NCBI RefSeq assembly: GCF_900104085.1
Contig: NZ_FNLD01000001.1
Span: forward strand, 937,935-1,001,934
Length of the DNA stretch: 64,000 nt
Direction of reading: 5' to 3'
Source of the DNA: Pseudoxanthomonas sp. CF125
GTDB lineage: Bacteria > Pseudomonadota > Gammaproteobacteria > Xanthomonadales > Xanthomonadaceae
A program made the translations under genes and the position numbers. Shown here piece by piece: positions 28,579-36,291 of the stretch; positions within the stretch are counted from its first letter, which is position 1; every line of letters begins with the position of its first letter. The notes beneath the pieces are model-generated. The model made no database searches and had not been told where the DNA came from. It saw nothing but the letters and a program-made list of their open reading frames with translations.

Positions 28579-29400
28579 TCAGCCCTTGCCGTCGCCTTCC
28601 ACCGAAGCGGTCTGGGTGACGACCTGTCCATCGATGACCGGCAGGCGGTCGCCCGGCTTCTCGTCCATGCGGATGGTCTTTTCCTGGCCATCGAAGCGGT
28701 AGGTCACGTCGTAGCCCACCACCTTGTCGGTATTGCCCATGGCGATACGGGTGCCGGGCTTGCTGCCCATGCGCATGGTGCCGGTGGTGCCGTCGGCATT
28801 GCGGTAGGTCACGTTGTAGCCGGTCACGCGCGAGGACTCGGAGCTGGTGTTCTCGGTATGGCACTGGCGCTCGGTTCGGCTGACCACCCGGCCACCCACG
28901 TGGTTCTTGTCTACCTTGTTGCCGATTACGCCGCCAACGACTGCGCCCGCCGCAGTCGCGGCCTTCTTGCCGTTGCCACCGCCCACCTGGTTGCCCAGCA
29001 GGCCGCCGATCACCGCGCCCGCGACCGTGCCGCCGGCGTTGCCGTCGCGTTCGGGCAGGCGTTCCTGCACCACCACGTCCTGGCACACCTCATGCGGGGT
29101 GTTGGTGGTGGTGGTTTCGCGCACCGGTTCGCTGCCGATCACAGTGGCGTAGATCTTGTCCTTGTTGGTGATGGGATCGACCTTGACCACTTCCGCATAT
29201 TGCAGCGCGTTGGGCTCGATCTGGTTGTCGAGCGGCGCCTGGTCCAGCGCGGTATCGGTTTCGGCGGACACCGGCTCGCCGGTAGTCGCGTTGACGAACT
29301 CGGCCGGCTTGTCCCGATTATTCATATAGGCCGCAGTGGCGATGCCTCCGAAAAGCAGAGCGCCCGTGGCGATCAGGATCGTGGTGGTATTGCTTTTCAT
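28579..29400 (-). CDS. Membrane-anchored protein with glycine-zipper 2TM domain
   Basis: The protein has 273 residues. N-terminal anchor TTTILIATGALLFGGIATAA (residues 4-23) is followed by a long polar region with a C-Q-D motif. A glycine zipper (GTVAGAVIGGLLGNQVGGG and AAGAVVGGVIGNKVD, residues of about 123-160) matches PF05433, seen in SlyB-like envelope proteins. After it come two similar beta segments with Y-N-V-T-Y / Y-D-V-T-Y. GGAGGTT lies upstream of the ATG. Probably an inner-membrane or periplasmic envelope protein; function unknown. Confidence 0.75.
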   Translation of the reverse strand: MKSNTTTILIATGALLFGGIATAAYMNNRDKPAEFVNATTGEPVSAETDTALDQAPLDNQIEPNALQYAEVVKVDPITNKDKIYATVIGSEPVRETTTTNTPHEVCQDVVVQERLPERDGNAGGTVAGAVIGGLLGNQVGGGNGKKAATAAGAVVGGVIGNKVDKNHVGGRVVSRTERQCHTENTSSESSRVTGYNVTYRNADGTTGTMRMGSKPGTRIAMGNTDKVVGYDVTYRFDGQEKTIRMDEKPGDRLPVIDGQVVTQTASVEGDGKG

Positions 29401-29569
29401 GCCAACCTCCGTGCGGGCGGCTCCCGCGTTATCGTTGGGTCAATTGCAGCACGACATAGCTGAACAACAACCGGTTTCGCCCTGCCCAAACCGCCCGTAG
29501 CATGAACCGGACCGGAGGCCATAGCTCGTGGTAGCGTGTCGTCCGTCACATCACTTCCGAACCAGGCAA

Positions 29570-29791
29570 ATGGCTACTCCTCTCTTGTTGCCCCTGTTGA
29601 ACTGGGCCAGAAAACTGCGGTACCCGACCCTGTTCAAGATTACCGCCGCGCTGTTCGCGATCACGCTGTTCATCCCCGATCCGATACCGCTGGTCGACGA
29701 GATCCTGCTGGGCCTGGGTACCTTGCTTTTGGCCAATTGGAAAAACCGGAAAAATCCCACGGTCATAGATTCGGATGGCGCGCAAAGATAG
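29570..29791 (+). CDS. Small hydrophobic protein, DUF6116-like
   Basis: The protein has 73 residues: basic amphipathic start (LLNWARKLRYPTLFKI), one or two hydrophobic stretches (ALFAITLFIPDPIPLVDEIL, LGLGTLLLANW) and a polar tail. It resembles the small xanthomonad proteins I know as DUF6116; this match is from memory. It is eight bases upstream of tatD-like gene and likely co-transcribed with it. Function unknown. Confidence 0.65.
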   Translation: MATPLLLPLLNWARKLRYPTLFKITAALFAITLFIPDPIPLVDEILLGLGTLLLANWKNRKNPTVIDSDGAQR

Positions 29792-29799
29792 GTGGAAGC

Positions 29800-30570
29800 A
29801 TGCTGGTAGACAGCCATTGCCACCTGGATGCGCCGGAGTTCGACGCCGACCGTGAAGCGGTAATCCATCGCGCCCGCGCCGCCGGCGTGACGCAGCAGGT
29901 GATTCCGGCGGTCGATGCGGAGCATTGGCCGCAGCTGCGCGATATCTGCCGGACGCATCCCGGATTGTTTCCTGCCTATGGCCTCCATCCGATGTTCCTG
30001 GACTCGCACAGGCCCGAACACCTGCAGCAGCTGGGAGACTGGATCGCACGCGAGCGGCCGGTCGCGGTCGGCGAATGCGGGCTGGATTTTTTCGTCGAAG
30101 GTCTGGACACGGACACGCAGCAACTTTATTTCGATGGGCAGCTGACATTGGCGCGCGATTTCGATCTGCCCGTGATCGTGCACGCGCGGCGCGCGGTGGA
30201 TGCGGTCATCGCATCGTTCAAACGCATCGGCAAGTTGCGAGGCGTGGTGCACAGCTTCTCCGGCAGCCCGGAGCAGGCGAGGCAGCTATGGCAATTGGGT
30301 TTCATGGTCGGCATCGGCGGCCCGGCGACCTATTCGCGCGCCAATCGCCTGCGCGGACTGGTGGCGGAAATGCCGCTGGAATACCTGCTGCTGGAGACCG
30401 ATGCGCCGGACCAGCCCGATGCGGAAATACGCGGGCAGCGTAACGAACCAGCGCGGCTTTCTTTCGTCTGCGAAACCATTGCGGAATTGCGCGGCGTCGA
30501 TGCGGCGGCTATCGCTGCGGCCACCACCACCAATGCCCAACGCCTCTTCAACTTGCCCAGTGCACCGTAG
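29800..30570 (+). CDS. TatD family metal-dependent hydrolase (deoxyribonuclease)
   Basis: The protein has 256 residues from ATG 29800 with GGTGGA seven bases upstream. Metal-binding motifs of the TatD TIM barrel are complete: DSHCHLD at the N-terminus, AVGECGLDFF, PVIVHARRA, GVVHSFSG and LLETDAPD. Family members are 3'-5' DNases with roles in DNA repair or fragmentation. The TAG stop codon belongs to the end of the repeat at 30567-30635. Confidence 0.9.
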   Translation: MLVDSHCHLDAPEFDADREAVIHRARAAGVTQQVIPAVDAEHWPQLRDICRTHPGLFPAYGLHPMFLDSHRPEHLQQLGDWIARERPVAVGECGLDFFVEGLDTDTQQLYFDGQLTLARDFDLPVIVHARRAVDAVIASFKRIGKLRGVVHSFSGSPEQARQLWQLGFMVGIGGPATYSRANRLRGLVAEMPLEYLLLETDAPDQPDAEIRGQRNEPARLSFVCETIAELRGVDAAAIAAATTTNAQRLFNLPSAP

Positions 30571-30635
30571 GAGCGACGTAAGTCGCGATGGAGTCTTGCC
30601 AGAATATGGTCCGTCGCGACTTACGTCGCTCCTAC
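30567..30635. repeat. Intergenic inverted-repeat element, family G, between convergent genes
   Basis: GTAGGAGCGACGTAAGTCGC at 30567 and its inverted copy GCGACTTACGTCGCTCCTAC ending at 30635. Each arm has an inner palindrome (GCGACGTAAGTCGC). The two outer ends supply the TAG stop codons of TatD (plus strand) and TcdA (minus strand). It may also act as a bidirectional terminator. Confidence 0.85.
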
Positions 30636-31423
30636 GCTTTAGTTTTTTTCAGCAGCTCCAGCGCCTTGGCGACCATGGCGAAAGCGAACGCGCCGGTGAT
30701 GTGCGTGGCGGCACCCAGGCCCGCGCCGCAATCGAGCTTCAGCGCCGCATCGGGACCGAGTTGCGGACGCACGCCGCAGACGCTGCCGTCGGCCTGCGGG
30801 TACTTCACGTTTTCCAGCGAATAAACGGCCTGCACGCCGAAGTAGCGATCGGGGTTCTTCGGAAAATTGAATTCGCTGCGCAGCTTCTTGCGGATCAGCG
30901 CCAGCAATGCGTCGTGTTCGGTACGGGACAGATCGCGCAGGCGTATCTGGGTGGGATCGGTACGCCCGCCGGCGGACCCTGAAACGACGATGGGCAACTT
31001 GCGGCGGCGGCACCAGGCGATCATCTCCACCTTGGTGCGGAAGCTGTCGCAGGCATCCAGCACCAGGTCGAAATTGCGGTCCAGGAGTTCTTCCAGATTG
31101 GAGGCGGTCAGGAACGATGGCACCGCTTCCACTTCGATCAGCGGATTGATCGCCCGGCAGCGCTCGGCCATGGCTTCGGATTTGTTGCGTCCGTACTGGC
31201 CCTCCAACGCGGGCAACTGGCGATTGGTGTTGGACACGCAGATATCGTCAGCATCGATCAGTGTGAGATGACCCACGCCGCTGCGGGCCAGCGCCTCCAC
31301 CACCCAGGAACCCACACCTCCCATGCCGACCACGGCCACGCGGCAGCCGGCGTATTTTTCCACCGTGCCCTGGCCATACAGCCGATCGATGCCGGCGAAG
31401 CGTTCGCGCAATTCGTTCTTCAT
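30632..31423 (-). CDS. tcdA: tRNA threonylcarbamoyladenosine dehydratase
   Basis: TcdA (CsdL) cyclises t6A37 in tRNA to ct6A, using ATP. The protein has 263 residues with the E1-like nucleotide loop VAVVGMGGVGSWVVEALARSG, here given in parts: VVGMGGVGSW near residue 31; D-A-D-D near 57; N-R-Q near 67; D-A-C-D-S near 128; and the C-terminal C-G-V-R-P and C-G-A-G-L-G. A hydrophobic C-terminal stretch ITGAFAFAMVAKALELL fits the family. It is divergent from the cytochrome-like gene at 31501. Confidence 0.92.
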   Translation of the reverse strand: MKNELRERFAGIDRLYGQGTVEKYAGCRVAVVGMGGVGSWVVEALARSGVGHLTLIDADDICVSNTNRQLPALEGQYGRNKSEAMAERCRAINPLIEVEAVPSFLTASNLEELLDRNFDLVLDACDSFRTKVEMIAWCRRRKLPIVVSGSAGGRTDPTQIRLRDLSRTEHDALLALIRKKLRSEFNFPKNPDRYFGVQAVYSLENVKYPQADGSVCGVRPQLGPDAALKLDCGAGLGAATHITGAFAFAMVAKALELLKKTKA

Positions 31424-31500
31424 CTCACTATTGTAAACGTGGCGGAATGCGTGACGCGCGTCGTACTATTCCGGGCATCATCACTCAAGGAGCCCGCCGC

Positions 31501-31935
31501 ATGGCCAGCCAACCCGCAAAAGCCTCCAACGCATCGCGTTACTTCTTCCTGTTCCTGATCGGCCTGGTGATGGGAGCGGTGCTGACGGTGATGGCTTTGC
31601 GCGCGATCCAGGCCCGGCAGGATCCGTTTCCGGACAGCGTCATGCACGTAATGGAAAAGCAGGCCGGCCTGCTGAAGCAGAACGGCGAGCAGAGCCGCTG
31701 CGCAGTGACCGACACCCTCCCGCGTCTGCAATCGCTGCGCGCGATCAGCAACGACCTGGAACTGGCCTTCCCGGACGAGGCCCAGGACCAGCGCTTCGTC
31801 GGCCATGCCAGCAGGCTGCGCGCCACGTTGAACGCGGCCATCGCTGCGCCGCCCGCCGATTGCGCGGCGCAAGGCATCGTCACCCAGAAGATCGGCGAGG
31901 ACTGCAAGGCCTGTCATCAGGATTTCCGCGGCTGA
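31501..31935 (+). CDS. Membrane-anchored class II cytochrome c-like protein
   Basis: The protein has 144 residues from ATG 31501 (AAGGAG eight bases upstream). One N-terminal membrane helix (FFLFLIGLVMGAVLTVMAL, about 15-33) is followed by a predicted helical domain and a single heme c site C-K-A-C-H ten residues from the end (DCKACHQDFRG). A CxxCH at the far C-terminus is the mark of cytochromes c' / c556 (class II). Two further cysteines are present (SRCAVTD, PADCAAQ). The ccm operon in this window would supply heme attachment. That it really carries heme is inference. Confidence 0.6.
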   Translation: MASQPAKASNASRYFFLFLIGLVMGAVLTVMALRAIQARQDPFPDSVMHVMEKQAGLLKQNGEQSRCAVTDTLPRLQSLRAISNDLELAFPDEAQDQRFVGHASRLRATLNAAIAAPPADCAAQGIVTQKIGEDCKACHQDFRG

Positions 31936-32078
31936 ACGAAGGCTGGCGGAAATTCGTGGCCCGCCGGCCTACGGGGCTGGATTGACGCGCGGTTCATGCG
32001 TCGCGCAACACGATGGCTTCCACAGGCGTCGGGACCGACGCCGTGTCCCGAAACCTTTGGATGCCTAAGGAGAACCGC

Positions 32079-32543
32079 ATGAAGATTCGATTGCTCGCCA
32101 TGGGTGCGCTGGCCGCCGCGACGCTGGCCGGCTGCGCCACTACTTCCCCCAATTATGGGTACGGCAGCCCCGCTCCGGCTTCCTCGCAGGCGCGCTGCTA
32201 CGATTGCGGCATCGTCACCCGTATCGACGCTGTGGCTTCGGGCCGCACCGCACCGTCCAAGACCGGCGCCGTGCTCGGCGGCATTGTCGGCGCGATCGCC
32301 GGCCATGAAATCTCCGACAAGACCGGCGGCAGCAAGGGCAACCAGAACATCGCCACCGTGGCGGGTGCAGTCGGCGGCGCCGTCGCCGGCAACGCCATCC
32401 AGAACCGCGCCACTGGCGACACCTACGATGTGCACGTACGCATGGACGATGGCCGCACGGTCGTCATCAACCAGCGCGACCTTGCTGGCGTCCGCGAGAA
32501 CACCTATGTCCGCGTAGTGAATGGCCGGGTAGTGATCCGCTAA
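32079..32543 (+). CDS. Outer-membrane lipoprotein with glycine-zipper 2TM domain (SlyB/Pcp-like)
   Basis: The protein has 154 residues; AAGGAG lies upstream of ATG 32079. Signal peptide with lipobox L-A-G-C (ATLAGCATT, Cys near 19). A CYDCG pair near residue 44 and a glycine zipper (GAVLGGIVGAIAGHE ... VAGAVGGAVAGNAIQ, about 66-108) follow, then a basic C-terminal strand region with R-V-V-N-G-R-V-V-I-R. This is the domain order of SlyB/Pcp-type peptidoglycan-associated lipoproteins. It is followed by a strong terminator. Confidence 0.82.
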   Translation: MKIRLLAMGALAAATLAGCATTSPNYGYGSPAPASSQARCYDCGIVTRIDAVASGRTAPSKTGAVLGGIVGAIAGHEISDKTGGSKGNQNIATVAGAVGGAVAGNAIQNRATGDTYDVHVRMDDGRTVVINQRDLAGVRENTYVRVVNGRVVIR

Positions 32544-32572
32544 TCCAGGGTTCCAAACCTGTACCGTTGTCG

Positions 32573-32602
32573 AAGAAGGCCCGCCATGTGCGGGCCTTCT
32601 TG
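32573..32602. terminator. Terminator between convergent lipoprotein genes
   Basis: AAGAAGGCCCGC / GCGGGCCTTCTT stem with a CATGT loop. It lies between the stops of two convergent genes (32543 and 32604) and can serve both directions. Confidence 0.75.
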
Positions 32603-32603
32603 G

Positions 32604-33281
32604 TCATGGCAGCGGCAGCTCGCCGCGATGCGCGCATCCGGTAAGCCGCACACCGCCCAGCTCGATCCCGGCCTGCCACGCCGACGCGGCATCGGCCATG
32701 CCATCCGCGCAGTAGCCCGGCGTCAGTTCCACCTTCGCCTTGGGAGAAGCCGATGCCCATGCGTAGCCGCTGCCGATCTTTTCCACCGCGGCCATCGCCT
32801 GCAACGGCGGGCTGTCCGGACGCTCTAGCAACCAGCCGGTCGGCGAAACGCGCAGCGACCAGAAAGGTTCGGTGCCGCTAGCCACGAACTGCGCCTGCTC
32901 GGGCGCCGCATCGCAGCGCGGTCCTTCGGTATGGGCGCGCTCGATCGCAACCACCTCCATCTTCCCGCCCTGCTCCCTCGCCCAAGCGTCCAGGAAGAAT
33001 TCCGGTTTGCCTACCGGGGCCTGGAAACGGTCGATGAAGCCTTTGGCCTGGACGGAAAGCGCGAGAATCCGCTGCCGGTCGCTGCCGCATGGCGTCAGTC
33101 CGTAACCGTCGTTGCCTGCCACTACCTCACCCCGGATGCGCTGCAGAGTCGTATTGGAAGGCGCCGACGGAGAATCGCCGCCGCCTGCGGCAGGACCGCT
33201 GCCTTGGCCTGCGCAAGCGCCCAACCCGACCGCCATGGCGGCCAGGACGATTGTTCTTTTCGGATGCATTCGCCAATTCAT
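32604..33281 (-). CDS. Lipoprotein of the COG3650 type
   Basis: The protein has 225 residues. ATG 33281 is chosen because GGAGAG stands seven bases upstream; an ATG four codons later is possible. Signal peptide with lipobox L-G-A-C (MAVGLGACAGQ). After a Gly/Ser linker come two parts. The second has the pattern ASGTEPFWSLRVSPTGWLLE, then C-A-D-G-M-A-D-A and L-T-G-C-A-H near the end, which I recognise from the uncharacterised COG3650 family. No enzymatic motif is visible. Confidence 0.7.
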   Translation of the reverse strand: MNWRMHPKRTIVLAAMAVGLGACAGQGSGPAAGGGDSPSAPSNTTLQRIRGEVVAGNDGYGLTPCGSDRQRILALSVQAKGFIDRFQAPVGKPEFFLDAWAREQGGKMEVVAIERAHTEGPRCDAAPEQAQFVASGTEPFWSLRVSPTGWLLERPDSPPLQAMAAVEKIGSGYAWASASPKAKVELTPGYCADGMADAASAWQAGIELGGVRLTGCAHRGELPLP

Positions 33282-33376
33282 ATGCACGCTCTCCACCACG
33301 GGCAAGGCGTCCAGGTGATCATATGCCCGACCCCGTCCCGCGTGACGCCGCTACTCTGCCACGCACTGTATTGGGT

Positions 33377-33403
33377 AAAAAAAAGCCCGGCACTATGCCG
33401 GGC
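33377..33403 (-). terminator. Rho-independent terminator of the cold-shock gene
   Basis: AGCCCGGCA / TGCCGGGCT stem followed on the minus strand by a run of eight T. It is 44 bases downstream of the csp stop and very strong by inspection. Confidence 0.9.
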
Positions 33404-33446
33404 TTCAATGTTTCGCGTAATGCTTTGGAAGGCGCGGGCGTGGCGC

Positions 33447-33656
33447 TCAGAGTGCCTCGACTGCGTCGGCTTGCAGGCCCTTCTGCCCCTGGACGACGGT
33501 GAAGCTGACCTTCTGTCCTTCCTTGAGGCTCTTGAAGCCCTGGCTCTGGATGGCGCGGAAATGCACGAACACATCCTCGCCATTTTCGCGGCTGATGAAG
33601 CCGAAGCCCTTGGCGTCGTTGAACCATTTCACGGTACCGTTTTCGCGATCTGCCAT
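33447..33656 (-). CDS. Cold-shock domain protein (CspA family)
   Basis: The protein has 69 residues, the standard length. RNA-binding motifs RNP1 (KGFGFI) and RNP2 (VFVHF) are intact, with [15 protein letters not shown] at the N-terminus. It binds single-stranded RNA or DNA and unwinds mRNA structure. GGGAGTT lies 6-7 bases upstream. The promoter must be in the AT-rich divergent region 33657-33886, allowing a long 5' leader as usual for csp genes. Which csp paralogue this is cannot be told. Confidence 0.93.
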   Translation of the reverse strand: MADRENGTVKWFNDAKGFGFISRENGEDVFVHFRAIQSQGFKSLKEGQKVSFTVVQGQKGLQADAVEAL

Positions 33657-33886
33657 TTCTGCTAACTCCCTGGAACGGTTGGTGGATACGCCGTTGCTCC
33701 GGCGGCTGGTTGCAAGGAGGAAGCGTGTAACGTTGTAGCGGAACATGGTTCGACCGCATCAGGCCACAATGCACGGTGACCTTGGCAAGCGCAGCGGCTG
33801 AACAGTAACCCGCTATTTCTGAAAATGCAATAATTCTGACTGTTATCACAATCAATATAAGTCGTTGATTTAATTAGGGGAAATCT
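33657..33886. promoter_or_regulatory. AT-rich divergent promoter region, csp / DUF456 gene
   Basis: This 230-bp gap separates divergent genes and contains a strikingly AT-rich island at about 33815-33885 (TTATCACAATCAATATAAG). It probably holds both promoters and the csp leader. I could not fix -35/-10 pairs with confidence. Confidence 0.5.
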
Positions 33887-34372
33887 TTGGAATTACAGTC
33901 GCTGTACTACGCATTGGCGGTGATCCTGGTTTTGGTGGGCATCGCCGGGGTCATCCTGCCGGCCCTGCCCGGCCTGCCGCTGGTGTTCGCGGGCATGCTG
34001 CTGGCGGCCTGGGCGGGCGATTTCCGGCAGATCGGCTGGGTCACGCTGGTAGTGCTCGGGCTGCTGACCCTGCTTTCGATCGCGGCGGATCTGTTCGCCA
34101 CCATGGTCGGGGCTCAACGCGTCGGCGCCAGCAAGAAGGCGTTGTTTGGGACGGTAATCGGCACCTTTGCAGGATTGTTCTTCATGCCGGTCGGTTTACT
34201 GGCCGGCCCCTTCGTCGGCGCGCTGCTGGGAGAGCTCTGGCACAGCAGGGAAATCGGGCAAGCGGCCAAGGTGGGCCTGGGCACTTGGCTGGGCATTCTG
34301 CTCGGCACCGTACTGAAGCTGGGTCTGGCGTTCGCGATGCTGGGCCTGTTCGCGTTCGCCTGGTTCGTCTAA
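33887..34372 (+). CDS. DUF456 domain-containing membrane protein
   Basis: The protein has 161 residues from TTG 33887, supported by AGGGG six to seven bases upstream; no in-frame ATG fits. Almost the whole protein is hydrophobic, with four to five helices and Gly-rich turns (ILPALPGLPLVFAGMLLAAW near 24, GTVIGTFAGLFFMPVGLLAG near 88, AAKVGLGTWLGILLGTVLK near 126). This is the DUF456 pattern (PF04306). Function unknown. Confidence 0.85.
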   Translation: MELQSLYYALAVILVLVGIAGVILPALPGLPLVFAGMLLAAWAGDFRQIGWVTLVVLGLLTLLSIAADLFATMVGAQRVGASKKALFGTVIGTFAGLFFMPVGLLAGPFVGALLGELWHSREIGQAAKVGLGTWLGILLGTVLKLGLAFAMLGLFAFAWFV

Positions 34373-34509
34373 GCGGCAGCACCCTGCATGCGACCTGTGC
34401 TCGATCTTGCGACGAGCGCGCGACATGCATCAAAGGTGGCGGCAGCGGCTGGTACGAGAGAAACTGATGGGAAGTTCGCTTTCCCCCCAGTCGAAAATGT
34501 GAGTTCAGG

Positions 34510-35670
34510 ATGACGCACAAATTTTTTCGCCAGACGCTTCTGGCATCGGCCATGGCCGCTTCGTCCACCGCAATCGCGCAAGACGTGCCCGAGTCCACCG
34601 CCGCAACACCGGAAGCCTGTGTGGCGATAGAAACGGATGCGACCCGGCTGGCCTGCTACGACCGGGTGCTCGGTCGCCAGGCCAGGGACACGCAGGCCGC
34701 CGATGCGGCAGCCGAACAGGCCGCCGAATTGGCCAGACAGGAACGCAAGGCCAGCGCGCCGGAGTCCGATGCGTCGCTGCGCGAACGCGCGCGCCACCGC
34801 CTGGGTTCGGTCTTCGGCCACGACGACCAATACGCCGAGGCGCTGGCCAACGCCGGCAAGGGCTCGCTGCTGGACAGCCGTTGGGAACTGGCCAAGGACT
34901 CCAAGCTGGGCGTGTTCCAAATGCGCGCCTACAAGCCGGTTTATCTGTTTCCCGCGTTCTGGACCAGCGACACCAACAAGACGCCCACCTCGCCGAATCC
35001 CGACAACACCGTCACTGAGCCGCAGAACCTGACCAGCGTGGAGGCCAAGTTCCAGCTCAGCTTCAAGACCAAATTCGCCGAGAACCTGTTCGGCGACAAC
35101 GGCGACCTGTGGGGCGCCTATACCCAGAGCTCGCGCTGGCAGGTCTACAACGGCGAGGAATCGCGACCGTTTCGCGAGACCAATTACGAACCGGAAGTGA
35201 TGCTGGTGTTCCGCAACAACTACAGCCTGGGCGGCTGGAAAGGCCGCATGACTGGCATCGGCGTCAACCATCAGTCCAACGGCCGCAGCGATCCGCTGTC
35301 GCGCAGCTGGAACCGGGTGATATTGAACGTGGGACTGGACCGGGAAAACTGGGCTTTCGTGGTGCGACCGTGGTGGCGCATCCCGGACGGCAACGACGAC
35401 GACAACCCCGATATCCAGAACTACATCGGCCGCGGCGATGCGATGCTGACGTACAGCAAGAACGGCCATGAGTTTTCGCTGCTGGGCAGGCATTCGCTGC
35501 GCGGCGGCGACGATTCGCACGGGTCGGTGCAGATGGACTGGGGCTTCCCCATCGACCGCACCCTGCGTGGACATCTGCAACTGTTCCATGGCTATGGCGA
35601 AAGTCTGATCGACTACAACCACAAGGCTACTTATGTGGGCCTGGGCATTTCGCTGCTTGAGTGGTTCTGA
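34510..35670 (+). CDS. pldA: Outer-membrane phospholipase A (OMPLA)
   Basis: The protein has 386 residues with a signal peptide (ending TAIAQD). An extra region of about 100 residues (with CVAIETDATRLACYDRVLG and a charged Ala/Glu-rich helix) precedes the beta barrel. The catalytic segment is GVNHQSNGRSDPLSRSWNR, with H-x-S and N as in the OMPLA Ser-His-Asn triad. Amphipathic beta strands alternate from about 150 to the end, and the C-terminal residue is Phe (LLEWF), the usual barrel-assembly signal. It hydrolyses misplaced phospholipids in the outer leaflet. It is longer than E. coli PldA (289) because of the N-terminal extension. Confidence 0.92.
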   Translation: MTHKFFRQTLLASAMAASSTAIAQDVPESTAATPEACVAIETDATRLACYDRVLGRQARDTQAADAAAEQAAELARQERKASAPESDASLRERARHRLGSVFGHDDQYAEALANAGKGSLLDSRWELAKDSKLGVFQMRAYKPVYLFPAFWTSDTNKTPTSPNPDNTVTEPQNLTSVEAKFQLSFKTKFAENLFGDNGDLWGAYTQSSRWQVYNGEESRPFRETNYEPEVMLVFRNNYSLGGWKGRMTGIGVNHQSNGRSDPLSRSWNRVILNVGLDRENWAFVVRPWWRIPDGNDDDNPDIQNYIGRGDAMLTYSKNGHEFSLLGRHSLRGGDDSHGSVQMDWGFPIDRTLRGHLQLFHGYGESLIDYNHKATYVGLGISLLEWF

Positions 35671-35720
35671 ATCGCTACGCCGGTACGCCTATGCAATACG
35701 GATAGGCGCCGGCGCCTGGA

Positions 35721-36161
35721 TCATTGCGAACTGCGCCAGCGCCGGTGCTCCACCATCAGGCACTGGTCCTGCACCACGTCGATGCCGCTGCGCAGCAGCG
35801 ACTCGGCGAATGCGTCGTCGCGGATGCCGGTCTGCAGCCAGACCGTACGCGGGCGCGCTTTCAGGATATCCGGCAGATGCGACGGCAAGTCGCCGGGTTT
35901 GCGGAATACGTTCAGCACGTCCACGCGCCCTTTGACGTCGGCGACGGCACGCAGTACCGGCTTGCCCAGTATGTGGGTGACCTCCGGGTAGTAGACCGGC
36001 ACGGGAATCACCTCGTAGCCCACGCGATGCAGGTAGGCGGGGATCATGTGCGCCGGCTGTGCGGCATGGGTCTCCGGCTTGATGCCCAGCACCGCGATAC
36101 GGCGGATGCCGGACAGGAGCCGGTCGATCTGACGATGATCCTGGATAAGTTCGCCGCGCAT
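35721..36161 (-). CDS. CoA-binding domain protein (YccU family)
   Basis: The protein has 146 residues from ATG 36161. A single Rossmann-type CoA-binding domain: IAVLGIKPETHAAQPAHMIP near residue 21, Y-E-V-I-P-V-P-V-Y near 50, D-V-L-N-V-F-R-K-P near 83 and T-V-W-L-Q-T-G-I near 107 with the final Q-D-Q-C-L-M-V-E-H. This is the YccU/PF13380 pattern. Role in cells is unknown. It converges on pldA. Confidence 0.87.
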   Translation of the reverse strand: MRGELIQDHRQIDRLLSGIRRIAVLGIKPETHAAQPAHMIPAYLHRVGYEVIPVPVYYPEVTHILGKPVLRAVADVKGRVDVLNVFRKPGDLPSHLPDILKARPRTVWLQTGIRDDAFAESLLRSGIDVVQDQCLMVEHRRWRSSQ

Positions 36162-36291
36162 GTGGACCCTTGGAGTACGTTGGTAGCAGTCAGATGCGGA
36201 CGCCTGGGTCGGAATCCAATGGCGCTTGAATGCGACGCGCAGGCAGTGGACTATTCGCGGACTCCGCCGACAGGCTCCCGCCACGATCCGC

